Positions 1-11,231 of a DNA stretch of 64,000 bases are shown one piece after another (the first letter of the stretch is position 1; every line of letters begins with the position of its first letter). The notes under the pieces are model-generated. The model searched no databases. It worked only from the letters and a program-made list of their open reading frames with translations, and was not told the origin of the DNA. Source of the DNA: Dolomedes plantarius (Eukaryota > Arthropoda > Arachnida > Araneae > Dolomedidae). Location: NCBI GenBank assembly GCA_907164885.2, contig OU015499.1, positions 148,860,739 to 148,924,738 of the forward strand. Reading direction: 5' to 3'. Both the position numbers and the translations under genes were made by a program.

Positions 1-1471
1 CGTGCTATGAGGCAAAAAAGTTCCATTTTGCTGCTATGTCAAAATCGTGTTTATGTTGGCAGACATTGATGACTTTATATTTGTTTTTGCACTGACTGCT
101 TGCACCTTCACCAAAGTAAATAATCTTCTGTATTCTAGATACAACATTCTTCACCTCATGTACAACATGTTGTTGAAGTGTACACACAGTGGTTTTATCA
201 TGTATAAGGTGATCACTAATAATACAAATACTTTTACAATAGATTTGATTGTTTCTTAAAATAACAGACAAAATGATGTAGTGTAGCCTGTGTATTCGTC
301 CAATGGAGGCTTTGAATTTCATCTTGGACCGTAAAAGTATAATTCTCTGAGAAGTCTCTAATAAATATACATTCAAAATCTGTAAGATTCTCTTTCAGTT
401 CTCTGAAGTGTTGAGCTTGGACCTTTTATATAAAATTATGTGATTTTTATGAGATCAGTTTTTCTACAAGAATTTGTAGAAGCTCATCACTGGGTAAAAA
501 TTTTGTGATAAGATCAGCTCCATCTGTCTTCACCCACTGTGTAAAACTTATTTCATCAGGCAAGTTATCAATCTCATTCATTAAGACTTCAAGAAGTACT
601 TCTGGTCCAGGACATTCAAAGCACTTATTCAGTATGCAGGTTTCATTCTCAATGTCACACACGAAGAAGTCTAACAAAGTCTGGTAATTGGTGTTTAGTT
701 TTGCCCTTTCTCTTATCAGTTTAACAATCTGGTGATATTTACACACATTGTGAGTGCCAGATGTTCCAGGCAGAACACACCATTTTGATCGGAGATCACA
801 GAACATTGATCTACCAATTATATGTTCTGGATATCTCTGTTAGTAAAGACTAAAAAGCTCATTTAAGGGTATCAATACTAACCTTTTTTGTTTACATACC
901 TTTACAATGTTAATTTTATCCAGAAACACATTTCTTTTTACCCAGAGAGACAACTGTTCTCATCATCTTGATAAAACTCTATCACACAGTTGGCAACTTC
1001 TTCACTTATCTTGTGTCCACCTGGTCTTTTACAAAGATTTGGCAGTATACCTTGATCCTTAATTAATTGTCTTGTTTCTCTTACAACAGGGGAGTCAAAC
1101 TCAAAGACTACCTTGGGCCAAACAAACAAGGTTAAACTATAAGTGGCCGCAAAAAAAATCAATATTAATAGAAATGTAGGTTTATTTAGACTAATTACAG
1201 TATATTCAACATAAATATATGCATTTTGTTTAATAATAGCAAAAAAAGAGTATCATTAAAAAAACATTTAGCGAATTCTTCCTATCTTATTATAATTCTG
1301 CATCGGTTAATTTATTATATATTATTGTGTGCCAATATATTGGCCGGGCCGCAAAAATGTTCCTCGCGGGCCGCGAGTTTGACACCCCTGTCTTACAAGA
1401 TATTCAGAAACACCAAAATTTTGCATAATTTTTTTATTGACCATAATTCTTGTAAGAGCCAAATGATTTAA
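1..1471 (-). pseudogene. Intronless relic of an uncharacterised multicopy gene family
   Basis: Conceptual translation of the minus strand gives, in order, pieces with LVRETRQLIKDQG and KRPGGHKISEEV, then LNELFSLY, SKWCVLPGTSGTHNVCKYHQ, CDIENETCILNKCFECPG, SENYTFTVQDEIQSLHW, TVCTLQQHVV and YFGEGASSQCKNKYKVINVC. This order matches an orphan family I recall from spiders and cephalopods; its function is unknown. The copy is broken by an in-frame TAA at 840-842, a frameshift near 250, further frame changes around 900-940, and a hAT MITE at 1087-1390. No intron is needed to join the pieces, so it is probably a retrocopy or a transposon-borne ORF. It continues past the left edge of the window, where the family's conserved GKGPCDG-type region would be expected. 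Confidence 0.6.
1087..1390. mobile_element. hAT-type MITE, 304 bp, with perfect 8-bp target duplication
   Basis: The left end CAGGGGAGTCAAACTC and the right end GAGTTTGACACCCCTG are near-perfect inverted repeats. Both sides carry the 8-bp duplication TCTTACAA (1079-1086 and 1391-1398), the hAT signature. The ends resemble the widespread CAGGGGTGTCAAACTCGCGGCC class of non-autonomous hAT elements. There is no coding capacity. It lies inside the decayed gene on the minus strand, between the codons for LVR and ETRQ. Confidence 0.9.
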
Positions 1472-2616
1472 GTTTTTTCATCTTTATTCACTAAGCTGCG
1501 TTTTTCTTTTAGTTGGTAGATCAAAATTTCATACTCACTTTAAGCTGATTTAGAGCAGGTCTGGTTTTGTTGTTCCTCAAAATCTTCGATTTCTTTTTTA
1601 CAGCTATTGCAACTTTATCTGTCTTTTTCTGTAAAGCTGACAATCTCTTTTTCCCAGTTTCATTATTTTACTGCTCAGTGACAACTCCAATGTAGCACAT
1701 ACTGAGTTCACTTGATTCAAATTATTTTCTTTCACTAACTCATTAGCGTCAGGGACAAGTTTTAGGGTTAGGAAAAACAAAGCATTTATGTTTTTGTTAT
1801 TCTAACAAGAACAAGAGGCTTTAATACTGATTTTGAAAGTTACTAGTCCGAAAAAAATTAGAACAATTTTTTCACAAATTCAATGCTCTACCACTCTAAA
1901 ACCAGTTAAGTATCACTCTAATAAAATTTATATGGTAGCTTTATATTTCAAAGATGTTTATTATCCTAACTTTTCAGAATTTTTTACTCAGTCCCTTTTG
2001 GGATATTAATTAGTGAAAACTGCCAAAAACAGGTTAAACACGGTTTTTGGTAAGCTGTACAAAAAAAGGAAAAGGTTTTCAAGATTGAAATTTTCATAAC
2101 AAGTATCCCAATAAGAGATTTGTGCAAGAAAAAAATATTTAAGGTGAGTCTGATTTCCTTCCTTAAAAATAAAGGTAGCGAAATGTGGTGTTTGACCATT
2201 TATTTCTAATGTTTTTAAACATTTTTTTGGCCTAGATCCTTAAGTCTAATGAAAATTTTCTTATAACCTGAAATGTAGACAATTTTATGCTGATAATTTT
2301 AGTTTTTTTATTCATATTGATAGGTATAAAAATAAAGCAGCTACAGCATTTTCCGTGAAACACGTCTTTCACCAAAAAATGACTTCAAAGCTGGATAAAA
2401 ATGGCCGCCTCCAAAAAATTTTCAATCATGTTTTTAAACTCATAAAACTATGAAGAAAACTTGGTTAAAAAATTAGGAAAATTAAAAATGTTGAGCAACT
2501 TTACCTTGCCAAATTTGGTGATTTGAAATGGATCGACCCTTAGTATTTTTTATTTCAGTTTCCTTTTTAAAAAATTTCAGATGAAAAAGCTCTTTTATAA
2601 CTGCTTACCCGTATCT
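1472..2616. other. AT-rich interval, no gene recognised
   Basis: Long A and T runs and short ORFs without recognisable motifs. The part up to about 1650 could hold the decayed 5' end of the minus-strand relic, but I cannot align it with confidence. Confidence 0.5.
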
Positions 2617-3307
2617 CAGCGGTTTCCAACCTTTATGCTACTACGTCTCCCTAAAAAAAATTTTTTTTTCCGGACCTCCCTATCTTTTATTAGATATAAT
2701 AATATAGACACTTTAAATAATAATAACTTTATTACAGAAAAATGAAAACTACAATTAACAGAATAATAACAAGATTTTGCTATATCAATACAAACATGCA
2801 TATTTATTTTTATATTAAATTACTAATTAAACTACATCTAAGGCATTAAAATTTAATGCGAGGGTTGTTGTTTATTGGCATAAAGTTTATCAAATCTTGG
2901 GAGCAATGTGGAGAGTGCTGCTCGTAACTCTTTTTTGACTATTAACCCGGTTCGATATTTGGTTTTCATTGCAGCCAGTGCTGAAAAACCCGTTTCGCAT
3001 AAATAAGACGTTTCAAACAGTAGAAGCACTTACATTGCTTTGCAATACAAAGATTCATATTCTCCACTAAGATTCATCCAAAATTGAATTATGATTTTAT
3101 TTTGAAACTTTTGTTTTAGTGAGCTATCACATGACAATTCTATCAATTTTTCTTTTTCGGTGGTTGTCAACTCAAATTCGTCTATTTATAGATATTATGA
3201 TTTATTTGTTTATTTATAGACATTATGGTATGAACATTGATTTTTTATCAAAAAATTTTGGTACCTCCCCTGGCAATAGTCCGCGCCTCCCAGGTTGGAA
3301 ACCTCGG
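2617..3307 (-). mobile_element. Shortened hAT element with TIRs and near-perfect 8-bp TSD
   Basis: The left end CAGCGGTTTCCAACCTTT pairs with the right end, which reads CCGAGGTTTCCAACCTGG on the minus strand. Flanking 8-mers are CCGTATCT (2609-2616) and CCCTATCT (3308-3315), one mismatch. At 691 bp it is far shorter than an autonomous hAT; it retains only the C-terminal transposase segment annotated separately. Confidence 0.75.
2853..3180 (-). pseudogene. hAT transposase C-terminal (dimerisation) fragment
   Basis: About 109 codons in one minus-strand frame end with RFDKLYANKQQPSH and TAA at 2853-2855. The segment contains SYLCETGFSALAAMKTKYR, the typical ZBED/SCAND3-like hAT C-terminal motif (CESGFSAL.AIKTKSR). 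One in-frame stop at 3030-3032 interrupts it. The DNA-binding and catalytic regions are missing, so it cannot encode an active transposase. It belongs to the surrounding shortened hAT element. Confidence 0.75.
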
Positions 3308-3853
3308 CCCTATCTTGATTATTCTATAAAAACTAAAATAATAGTAAACAGTAAACCTTGTTGTTGTTGCTCATGTGTAGGCACTTCACCAGAGACATTC
3401 CTTCCATTGACCAAGGTAATTTGTTGACTACTTTTAATCTGCGAGCACCATACAGGAAATCAGTAAACCTAAAAATTAGCTTTCAGTATATTCATATACC
3501 ATTTGTTATATTTATTGTCCATTTATAAAATTAAAATTCATACTATCAATATTTCTTGTCAGGATTTCGAGAAATTCCTCTAACCATGGGATATAATAGA
3601 ATTTGTTATTGTTGAGACTTAATGCCACCTGGCTGGAACATTCCAGACCATGTCTATAGATGGCTGCAAGCTTAAGTGTACACTGCTCTGGTTTACACTG
3701 GCACCATAAGGGTCAAATTTAGCCAGGTGTTACTTTCATTTTGACCGAGCACCCCAGGGACAACATCTGGTGGGTTTGAAGTTCTCCCTTCCTCAATATA
3801 TATGTATATATATATATATTTATATAGTGTATATATATTTATATATATAGATT
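3308..3853. other. Non-coding interval with a short TA-rich tract
   Basis: No coding signal. It includes a (TA)-rich tract at about 3796-3849 that directly abuts the left end of the Tigger-like element. No other structure seen. Confidence 0.5.
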
Positions 3854-3983
3854 CAGTAATACCCTGATTTAACATGAACTCGGAATTACGCAGTTTTTAT
3901 TTTACCTTTTTTCATCTTTTAAAATCTATGAATGAAATTTCCCAAAAAAACTTTAAATGGTGTCTGGAAGAAACTTTGTCCAA

Positions 3984-4820
3984 TCTATACATATATATAA
4001 AACGCTTAGGTATGCGGCACAAAAATCAATTATATTTCTACACTCCGAATGGCAACAGCTGCAACAACCAGATGTAAACATTAGCCGCCGTTCGCAATTT
4101 GCAACTACGTGTCAACATGGATTTACATACTGAAATCAGGAATGCTCGAAAGCGAGCTACACGATCAAGTGAAAATTGGGAGCAGTCTCAAGAAAGAAAG
4201 CAAAGAAGAAATAAGAGAGAGGCGTGAAAGAAAGAGCATAAATGATCGTGAGGTTAGGGTTAACCGTCGCTGGCACAGCAACCAACAACCAGTAATAGTC
4301 AATTTTCTACACTTTTTTCAATAATTGCTGAATTTTTACTCCATTTTATAAGTGAAGAAATTTTCCAAACAATTAATAATTTGATATTATTAAGTGTAGA
4401 TATCTGAATTGTGAACAATAGTACATACATAGAGTGATGTAATCCACGCTATATTTTAGTACTTGCTGAATTTTGACTCTCGTTTTTAAGTAAGAAAATT
4501 TCTCCAACAATTTCTTATTTGATGTAACGATAAAGTGTAGATATCTTAAATTTAAAAAATAGTACATACAGAGAGGGATGTAATCTATAAAATCATTGGT
4601 GTTGGGTTTCTTGTTCTTATGTTTAACTCTGTTCTGAAGTAATGGAAATTCACATTTTTTTAATCACGATGTTTTAGAAACAGCCTTATAGAAAATACCG
4701 CTTAAGAATGTATATTTATGATATCAGGTAACATTCCTTACATATGTTACTTTGAGTTGAGTTGTTTTGCAAAAGAAAATATAAAATTAAAAGCGACCAT
4801 GCTGGTCGCGCAGCGGCTAG
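3984..4820 (+). mobile_element. Helitron, 837 bp, nested in the Tigger relic
   Basis: The 5' end reads TCTATACATATATATAAAAC directly after an A. The 3' end has a 7-bp stem hairpin (GCGACCA TGC TGGTCGC, about 4792-4808) followed by GCAGCGGCTAG and a T, the CTAG|T rule for Helitrons. A basic ORF start at 4116 (MDLHTEIRNARKRATRSSEN) resembles the N-terminus of arthropod Helitron proteins but is soon broken. There is no target duplication, as expected. The element has no helicase region and would depend on another copy. Confidence 0.7.
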
Positions 4821-4828
4821 TATTTTTA

Positions 4829-4996
4829 AAAAATGAAATGGAAACAATGGCTGCAACTGATCCCATTACTCGTGTGATAGAAGAAGTTGTCAATCTTGAC
4901 AAGCAATAATATATAGAAATTGATGGAGATGGTGTCAATGAGCTGTTGGATTCTCATCATCAGGAGCTGACAGTCGATGATCTCATAGATGCATGA
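4829..4996 (+). pseudogene. Tigger/jerky-like transposase C-terminal tail
   Basis: One frame reads PITRVIEEVVNLDKQ, then a TAA stop (4907-4909), then GDGVNELLDSHHQELTVDDL and a TGA ending at 4996. The acidic VNELLDSHHQELT segment resembles the tail of Tigger/jerky DDE proteins (D.EELLESHDKELTNEDL). No catalytic residues are left. Confidence 0.5.
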
Positions 4997-5231
4997 CCAA
5001 AGCAACACTCACAAATCCAACATTTCAGACCCAATTCCACAAGAAAACCTAACGACAATTATAAACTTGACAGATGGTCTGAGTGCCTGATACAATATTT
5101 CCCCCTTTAACTGGTGTTTTTGTAATTTCTTGGACAAAATTTATATGCAAAGTTGTACTCCAACTTACGCGAATTCAACTTACTTGATCTTTCGTCAGTC
5201 CCACTTATCGCTTAACTTCAGGGAATTACTG

Positions 5232-7901
5232 TATATATGCCTGGGGGAGGGTGTCATAGGAAGATCATCCAAAGTGGAGGCATAGATGTAAAAAGGTTGA
5301 GAACCACTATATTAAAGTAATGGTATATATTTCATGAAATTTTTTATTGTTTGAGAGAAAGCATCTTATTTCCTTGGTAAATTCTATTTAATCACTGAGA
5401 TTCTATTTTGTGTAATAAGTCTGAACACATAAATATTAGTTAAATTTTTACTGTTTTGGAAATGTTGAAAACATTTTCTTGTTACCCTAACCTGTTGACT
5501 GAAATGTTGATGCATAACCTAAGAGGACTTAACCAGCTGTGATTTGTACTAATTTACCTCTTTTTGAATAAAGGTATTTTTGACGGGCTTATAACTCAGA
5601 GAAGTCTGTTTTCATCATGTGGAATCTGAAAATTATGGTTAGAATAATGAAATATGAAGATTTGCTCATAATTCATATGTCATAGTAAATTAATTTTCAA
5701 ATAAAGAATTATTTGATCCAGTGGGACATTTTCATCTGTCCTATTATTGTTATTAAATTAAGAAATTCTTTTAAAGTGCTCTCTATAACTTCTTACCATT
5801 ATATGTTATCAACAGTATAAGAGCCACTTACTTGCCAAATTGATTCACTTCCTAGAATATGCTTGGAGTCATTGGTATTATTATTATTACAATTTTTGCA
5901 TGACTAAGGGAGTGAATTGATATGACAAGGGATAGAAAGTAGTAACATCCAATTCAGTCTTCAAATTATTTTTTTATTACTGAAAAAAAATTAAATAATT
6001 ATTTGATAATTCACTAGTACATACTTACTTCTGCGGCAGTGAGAATGTAATTGATTAATTATTTTACTTTTTGTGTGGTGAAACAATACGAAACAATTTA
6101 TCATTATCATCAAGTTATTTCTACTGTGTTGCATTATACTGGATTGCATTATAGTAATCATTTACATTAGAGTATTGAGTTAATTAGATTGGCTTGTGAA
6201 TTTAATTACTTATTATTCAATGGCCAACAGAAATGTTATAATTTATTGGTGTAAATCCTTATTATTAGAGAAATGTTTTTTGAATATAAAAAGTTAAGAG
6301 TCAGTCAATTGCTTTGACACTAAAATTTTAAAAAAATTCAAAAAGTGGCATTAATTGATTTGGCTTATAAACAGCTCATATATGCATTTGGTGGTAAAAC
6401 AGTTTGGTAGTGCTTCATCTAAGTCACAGTTAGTTAAGTTTTCAAGTAAAGGATTATTTGTTCCATTCAGTCTTTTCCATGTGTCCCATTAATATTCATA
6501 AATCAAGAAACTCCTATAAACCACTCTTGGTAACTTCCATCTATTATAAATTATCAGCAGGGGTTTTATTTTATGTATGCATTTGGTGGTAGAACAGATT
6601 TGTTTGAGCAGCAGTGAGATAGCAAAAATTAATTCTGTAGATCTCTATGTTAAATAGTTATTGCTGAAACACCTGTATCAGCACAGTGTTTCTAGGATGG
6701 TTAAATGTCTTTTTCTGTACTCAAAATCACAATAACTCACTGTCAGATTCTGTTTGAAATGTTTTCTACCGTTTTAATGATTCCAGTTTCAGAATTGTAA
6801 TTTTAATCAGATGAACTACCATCTCACCAACCATTATTTATGACAGTGTGCACCATCCGGACATCAGTCAAAGTACCTCCATATAATTAACTGAAACGTC
6901 CTCATAAAAAGAATCAGCAGTCTTCATTTTAGAAAATTCAACCATATTAATATACATAAAATTAAAAATATTAATATCATAATTAAATAAACACCATCGA
7001 TTGCATTCAACAATACTAGAAACAATTCCAGATAATCATACCAATGTTCCTTAGCCTGATGACGAATTGTTAATTCGTTCAAAACATATAGCCACTGCTT
7101 TTTAGTTTATTGGGGAATTTAAGAAGGGTTGATTATGTATTGTAATTATTTATATAAATGTATGAACCCTATTTTCCTTTATGATGCCATGTTTGCTTGT
7201 TTATCACAGTGTATGCATATTTGCAGTGATGATTAAAATTAAATCTATGGCATTTCAAACATGACCATGAGAACCATATCATTTAAAATAAATAAAAACT
7301 ATTGTTGGATGGTGTTGAAATAAACATCCATAAATTTTTACATTACCTCTATTATGAGTAAAATTTTACATATTTAATTGTAGTAGAATATCAATTACCT
7401 GTGGTTGCAATGAAAATCTTTCATTGAAAAAAGTTAATTATATCAAATTATGATTGAAATTTTTGTTGTGATGTATATTTTATAAGAATTTTGTCTATGA
7501 GAATTAAATTAGGAGTTTTAGACTATTGTTCTTAAATATGTTTCATGCCTACACTAGAATGCTTTCTCATTAATGTTTAGGAAAATAAAGTATATTTAAG
7601 ATTTTTCTGCTATACTAGAAATATTTTATTATCACCACACATCAGAAATCTTTGTTTCATAAACAATCTAAAGCTTATATCAATAGAATTTTTATAGAAA
7701 AGTAGTTTTGCATCAGACATGCATACTATATGAAAAGCTTCAATCAGTCTCTTGTATATTGGTTGATGTTGACATTTTAGGTGACTTAGCAGTTGCAGTG
7801 GTATTCTTGCATTGTTAGCAGTGGTATTCTAGATTTTGGCCATCCTGTGTGAGAGTTGCATCGTAATCCTTAATTTCTATTGATTTCTAGATGCATTGGA
7901 A

Positions 7902-7928
<27 letters not shown>
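5232..7928. other. AT-rich interval with diverged internal repeats, no gene
   Basis: I find no coding signal on either strand. Two diverged copies of a roughly 120-bp segment lie at about 5695-5815 and 6440-6560 (shared elements: GGATTATTTG, CATTTTC or TTTTCCATGTGTCC, AAGAAA.TC, TATTATAAATTATCAGCAG). A shorter repeat TATGCATTTGGTGGTA.AACAG recurs at about 6381 and 6575. The interval ends in a (TA)n tract (7903-7925). Confidence 0.45.
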
Positions 7929-7932
<4 letters not shown>

Positions 7933-8180
7933 ATAATATTACTAACTACCTATAATCGCCCATTCTGTACTTCATCTCTGTCCTGGTAACCCGTCCTTCT
8001 TGTCTTGGCAATATAGTAAACGCTTCGCCTTCCCACATACTAACTTCCTCCGCCAATTCTGGCAACCTCTCTGACTTAATTCTATTTTGGCGCTTTTTGC
8101 GAGAGACGCTGGACTGGTTCGAAGCGAGTAAGATGTGTTGCTTTACTGTTTAATAAATTAATTTGTTCCTGAAGCTGATT
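7929..8180. repeat. 252-bp direct repeat, copy A (LTR-like)
   Basis: Starts TGTGATAATATTACTAAC and ends CCTGAAGCTGATT. It differs from copy B (10183-10434) at only four positions by eye. It contains a polyadenylation-like TTTAATAAATTA near its 3' end, as an LTR would. It does not end in CA and no matching target duplication flanks the pair, so the LTR call is tentative. Confidence 0.6.
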
Positions 8181-10182
8181 TTATTATTTTCCGGCCACAA
8201 TGTATGCTTCTATTTCATGAGATGTCCATCCGGACATTTCAGAGAGCTCGACAGGATCTGGACTTTTTAAAAATACGACTGCATTTTGAGAAAGTGTTTG
8301 CTCTACAGGACTTTTGGTTTCGAATCCCGCATGCGTTCCTGAATTAAAAAGCTTGAAATGACCAAAGCTAAAACATTCCTCATCCAACACCATGAAATTG
8401 CTACAGAAGTCGACTACATCGAAACAAGTAAAGATGCCATTGTTCCGGTACGTTCCAGTTTGGTTTTCGAATTCTGTTTCCCGCCTGACCTCACCATTTT
8501 TTTTTCCCGTCTCGGACTACGCCATCTTTGTGTAAAGTACCAGGTCTGCAGCATCCGATTCAACTAGGCCTTCAAGAAATGATTCAACTTTTAATATATG
8601 TGAGCGACAGTCATAAAAAAAAAATCATTTCAAGAAAATAATTACGATTTCCGGGTCATGAACCCGGTTACGATTTCCAGTTCGGAAATCAAAGAATTTC
8701 ATATAAGCAAATTTTCAAGATCACCATCACTCTTAAAAAAGTTGTTATTTAGTATTGTATTTTATGCCACAAAAGTTGGTGTTATAAACAGGTCAGTTAC
8801 TGTATTATTATTTTTTTTTTTTTTTTGTAATTTCTAGTATTATAAAAGTAAAAGTAAAATGAAAACTGCCAAAATAAATGTCGAACATGAAAATAATTTC
8901 GAAATATTTCAGGTAAAAATTAAAAATCGGTAAAAAAAGTTAAATTTAAGTAGTGAAATGATGATGTAAGTCACCAATATGTAAATCATTCAGCTGTCCG
9001 TAATCTTTCTATTTTAGCATTCCTGTTCTATCGCCATCCTAGTTAATTTTGAAGAAACCCCGTGAGTGTAAGTGAAACTCACATATTTTTTTAAACTTTT
9101 TGAAGCTTACTACATTTTATATGAAAAATACTATGTACTAGACAAATATTATTGATTTTTATACTGGGGTTTCCACTCACTGTCCTCCCTGTCTCTTCGC
9201 ACTTTTCAAATGTTCCCTTTGAACAGTTGCTTTTCCCTCTCATGTTTGAGAAACTTGCCTGCCCCTTTTCATTTTGTGCAGTTTGCTCAACTTGAGTTTC
9301 AGGTTGGAAGCACCTTCCCTTTGGTAAACGCTCACGAGGATGTACTCACAACAGGTCACATACCTCAAATTTATGTTTGTGTTGTCTTGCTTTTTTTTTA
9401 TTCTTCACAATAATTGAATGTTAGTGTCAATTGTTGGAATTTGTATTTTGTTCGAATTTTGCAACATCAGGTACCAGACCTTTGGTATTGATGTTGGAAG
9501 TTAATTTTGACAGCATTTGGTAAATTTATTCTACTAATTGCTGAAAGAATAATTTTAATATTTTTGTGTACATGATCTAGAGAAAAACTTGAAATTGAAA
9601 ACCAATGATAAAAAAAATAAAATAAAATAAAATATAGAAAGTGTTTTGCGTAAAGAAAAGTCAATAACTAATGTCAAACGTAATAATAATAAACAACAAA
9701 GAACATTATTTTTCTAAAATAGTGACTACAACCCAGGAGATCTCCAAAAGAACTAAACCTTATTCAACGACTAAGACTGTGAATAATAATTACTTTGTGT
9801 TTTTCAACTAGTTGAACTGTACCCGTCCAGGACTCTGAATACTTTCAAAGACTGTGAAACACATGTCAGGGACTGAGACATGCACAATTTTTTTTTTTAC
9901 TTGTATTTGTATTTGGAACATCTTTACATCTGTTGTTGTTAGTGTTTTCATTTAAGTGTACCATTCCATTTTTATTTTACTCCAGCTATTTGTTTTTAAA
10001 ATTATGCCATTTTTCATACTATTATGTCTTTCAATTGTACATTTTAACATAAAAATTGTGATTTTCGAGCCAGCTTCAACCTAATATTCTAACTACTAAT
10101 TTTCAAGTTCTCACTATCTGGAGTGTCTTGGAGTCGACGGCCGCGGCTCCAATCCATTTTAGATGGGGGGGGGGGGATATTC
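8181..10182. other. Non-coding interior between the two LTR-like repeats
   Basis: About 2.0 kb with no gag/pol-like ORF on either strand. It ends with a G-rich run (about 10165-10176) inside a purine stretch immediately before copy B, a plausible polypurine tract. A small palindrome CCGGGTCATGAACCCGG lies near 8650. The bases after copy A do not clearly match a tRNA 3' end. If this is an LTR retroelement it is non-autonomous (LARD/TRIM-like). Confidence 0.4.
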
Positions 10183-10434
10183 TGTGATAATATTACTAAC
10201 TACCTATAATTGCCCATTCTGTACTTCATCTCTGTCCTGGTAACCCGTCCTTCTTGTCTTGGCAATATAGTAAACGCTTCGCCTTCCCACATACTAACTT
10301 CCTCCGCCAATTCTGGCAACCTCTCTGACTTAATTCTATTTTGGCGCTTTTTGCGAGAGACGCAGGACTGGCTCGAAGCGAGTAAGATGTGTTGCTTTAC
10401 TGTTTAATAAATTAGTTTGTTCCTGAAGCTGATT
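10183..10434. repeat. 252-bp direct repeat, copy B (LTR-like)
   Basis: Near-identical to copy A (about 98% by eye). It is preceded by a G-run purine tract, which fits a 3' LTR. It abuts a Tigger fragment on its right. Confidence 0.6.
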
Positions 10435-10878
10435 AGTCCATTTATGTGCTCCTCTCCACCAGCGTCAGATGCTGAATCTTCGATTTCAGAATGATTAATT
10501 TTAATTTCTTCCACAGTATCTTGATCAGTCGGATTTTCACATGTAATGACTTCATCATCACGTATCGAACAATTGCATGTCACAATCTGAGAATGATGAA
10601 ATTTCGTGCTTTTCTATTCACATCGCGATAGGTAAATCTTCATCTTCTTCTTCAACATTCTTTGCTCCTTCAACATTTTTTGTATCTTCAACATTCTTAA
10701 AAAGTTTTTAAAAAAAAATTCAGTAGTCGACTGAAGAGAAGGTTCGTTATAGCCGATTCTTAAGATTTCGGAGGTTTGCTATAAAAGGATAAATTAGCAT
10801 TAAATACAATAGGAAAACGGCGGGACCAAAATTTTCGTTCGTTATATCCGTGAGTTCGTTATAAACGGGGTTCTACTG
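10435..10878 (-). mobile_element. Tigger/pogo-like fragment
   Basis: The right end, read on the minus strand, is CAGTAGAACCCCGTTTATAA, followed in the same strand by GAACTCACGGATATAACGAAC-type subterminal sequence; a TA lies outside at 10879-10880. On the minus strand 10440-10600 encodes an acidic tail (EDSASDAGGEEHINGL) like the C-terminus of pogo-type proteins. The left end is missing where LTR-like copy B begins. Confidence 0.55.
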
Positions 10879-11231
10879 TATTGGTGGACTGTGAAAATAA
10901 CACAGCTGTGACTGTTAACAGTGATTGTTTGGTTTAAGTAGAAGTTCCTCTGTGATTCAATATAGCCCCTTTAAACATGAGGACTATTTTTTTATTATTT
11001 TTCATCTTCATATGTATATCGGTATATGTATTCGCCATGCATATAATATTCTGAATATGGCAAGATAACTGACATAAAAAATTGGCAACTTTCTTTATCT
11101 TGGGAAATGTTTCTATGTATAAGATCCATACTTTTGCCCTTTCTATTTTTTGAAACACCATTTCTCATTTTCCTATTGTTGAGAATTTTTTTTTTTTTTT
11201 TGACATTTGACAAAATAAATGGGTCAATATA
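10879..11231. other. Non-coding interval
   Basis: AT-rich, with a T-run near 11187-11201. The short ORFs here have no family features. It ends at the TA target site of the next Tc1 element. Confidence 0.5.

Larger units (their letters stand above)
3854..5231 (+). mobile_element. Tigger/pogo-type DNA transposon relic interrupted by a Helitron
   Basis: The left end CAGTAATACCCTGA and the minus-strand reading of the right end, CAGTAATTCCCTGA, form imperfect inverted repeats of the Tigger type. The TA target duplication is visible only on the right. After removing the nested Helitron (3984-4820) about 540 bp remain, so the transposase was already largely deleted before the Helitron arrived. The surviving coding tail is annotated separately. 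Confidence 0.65.
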
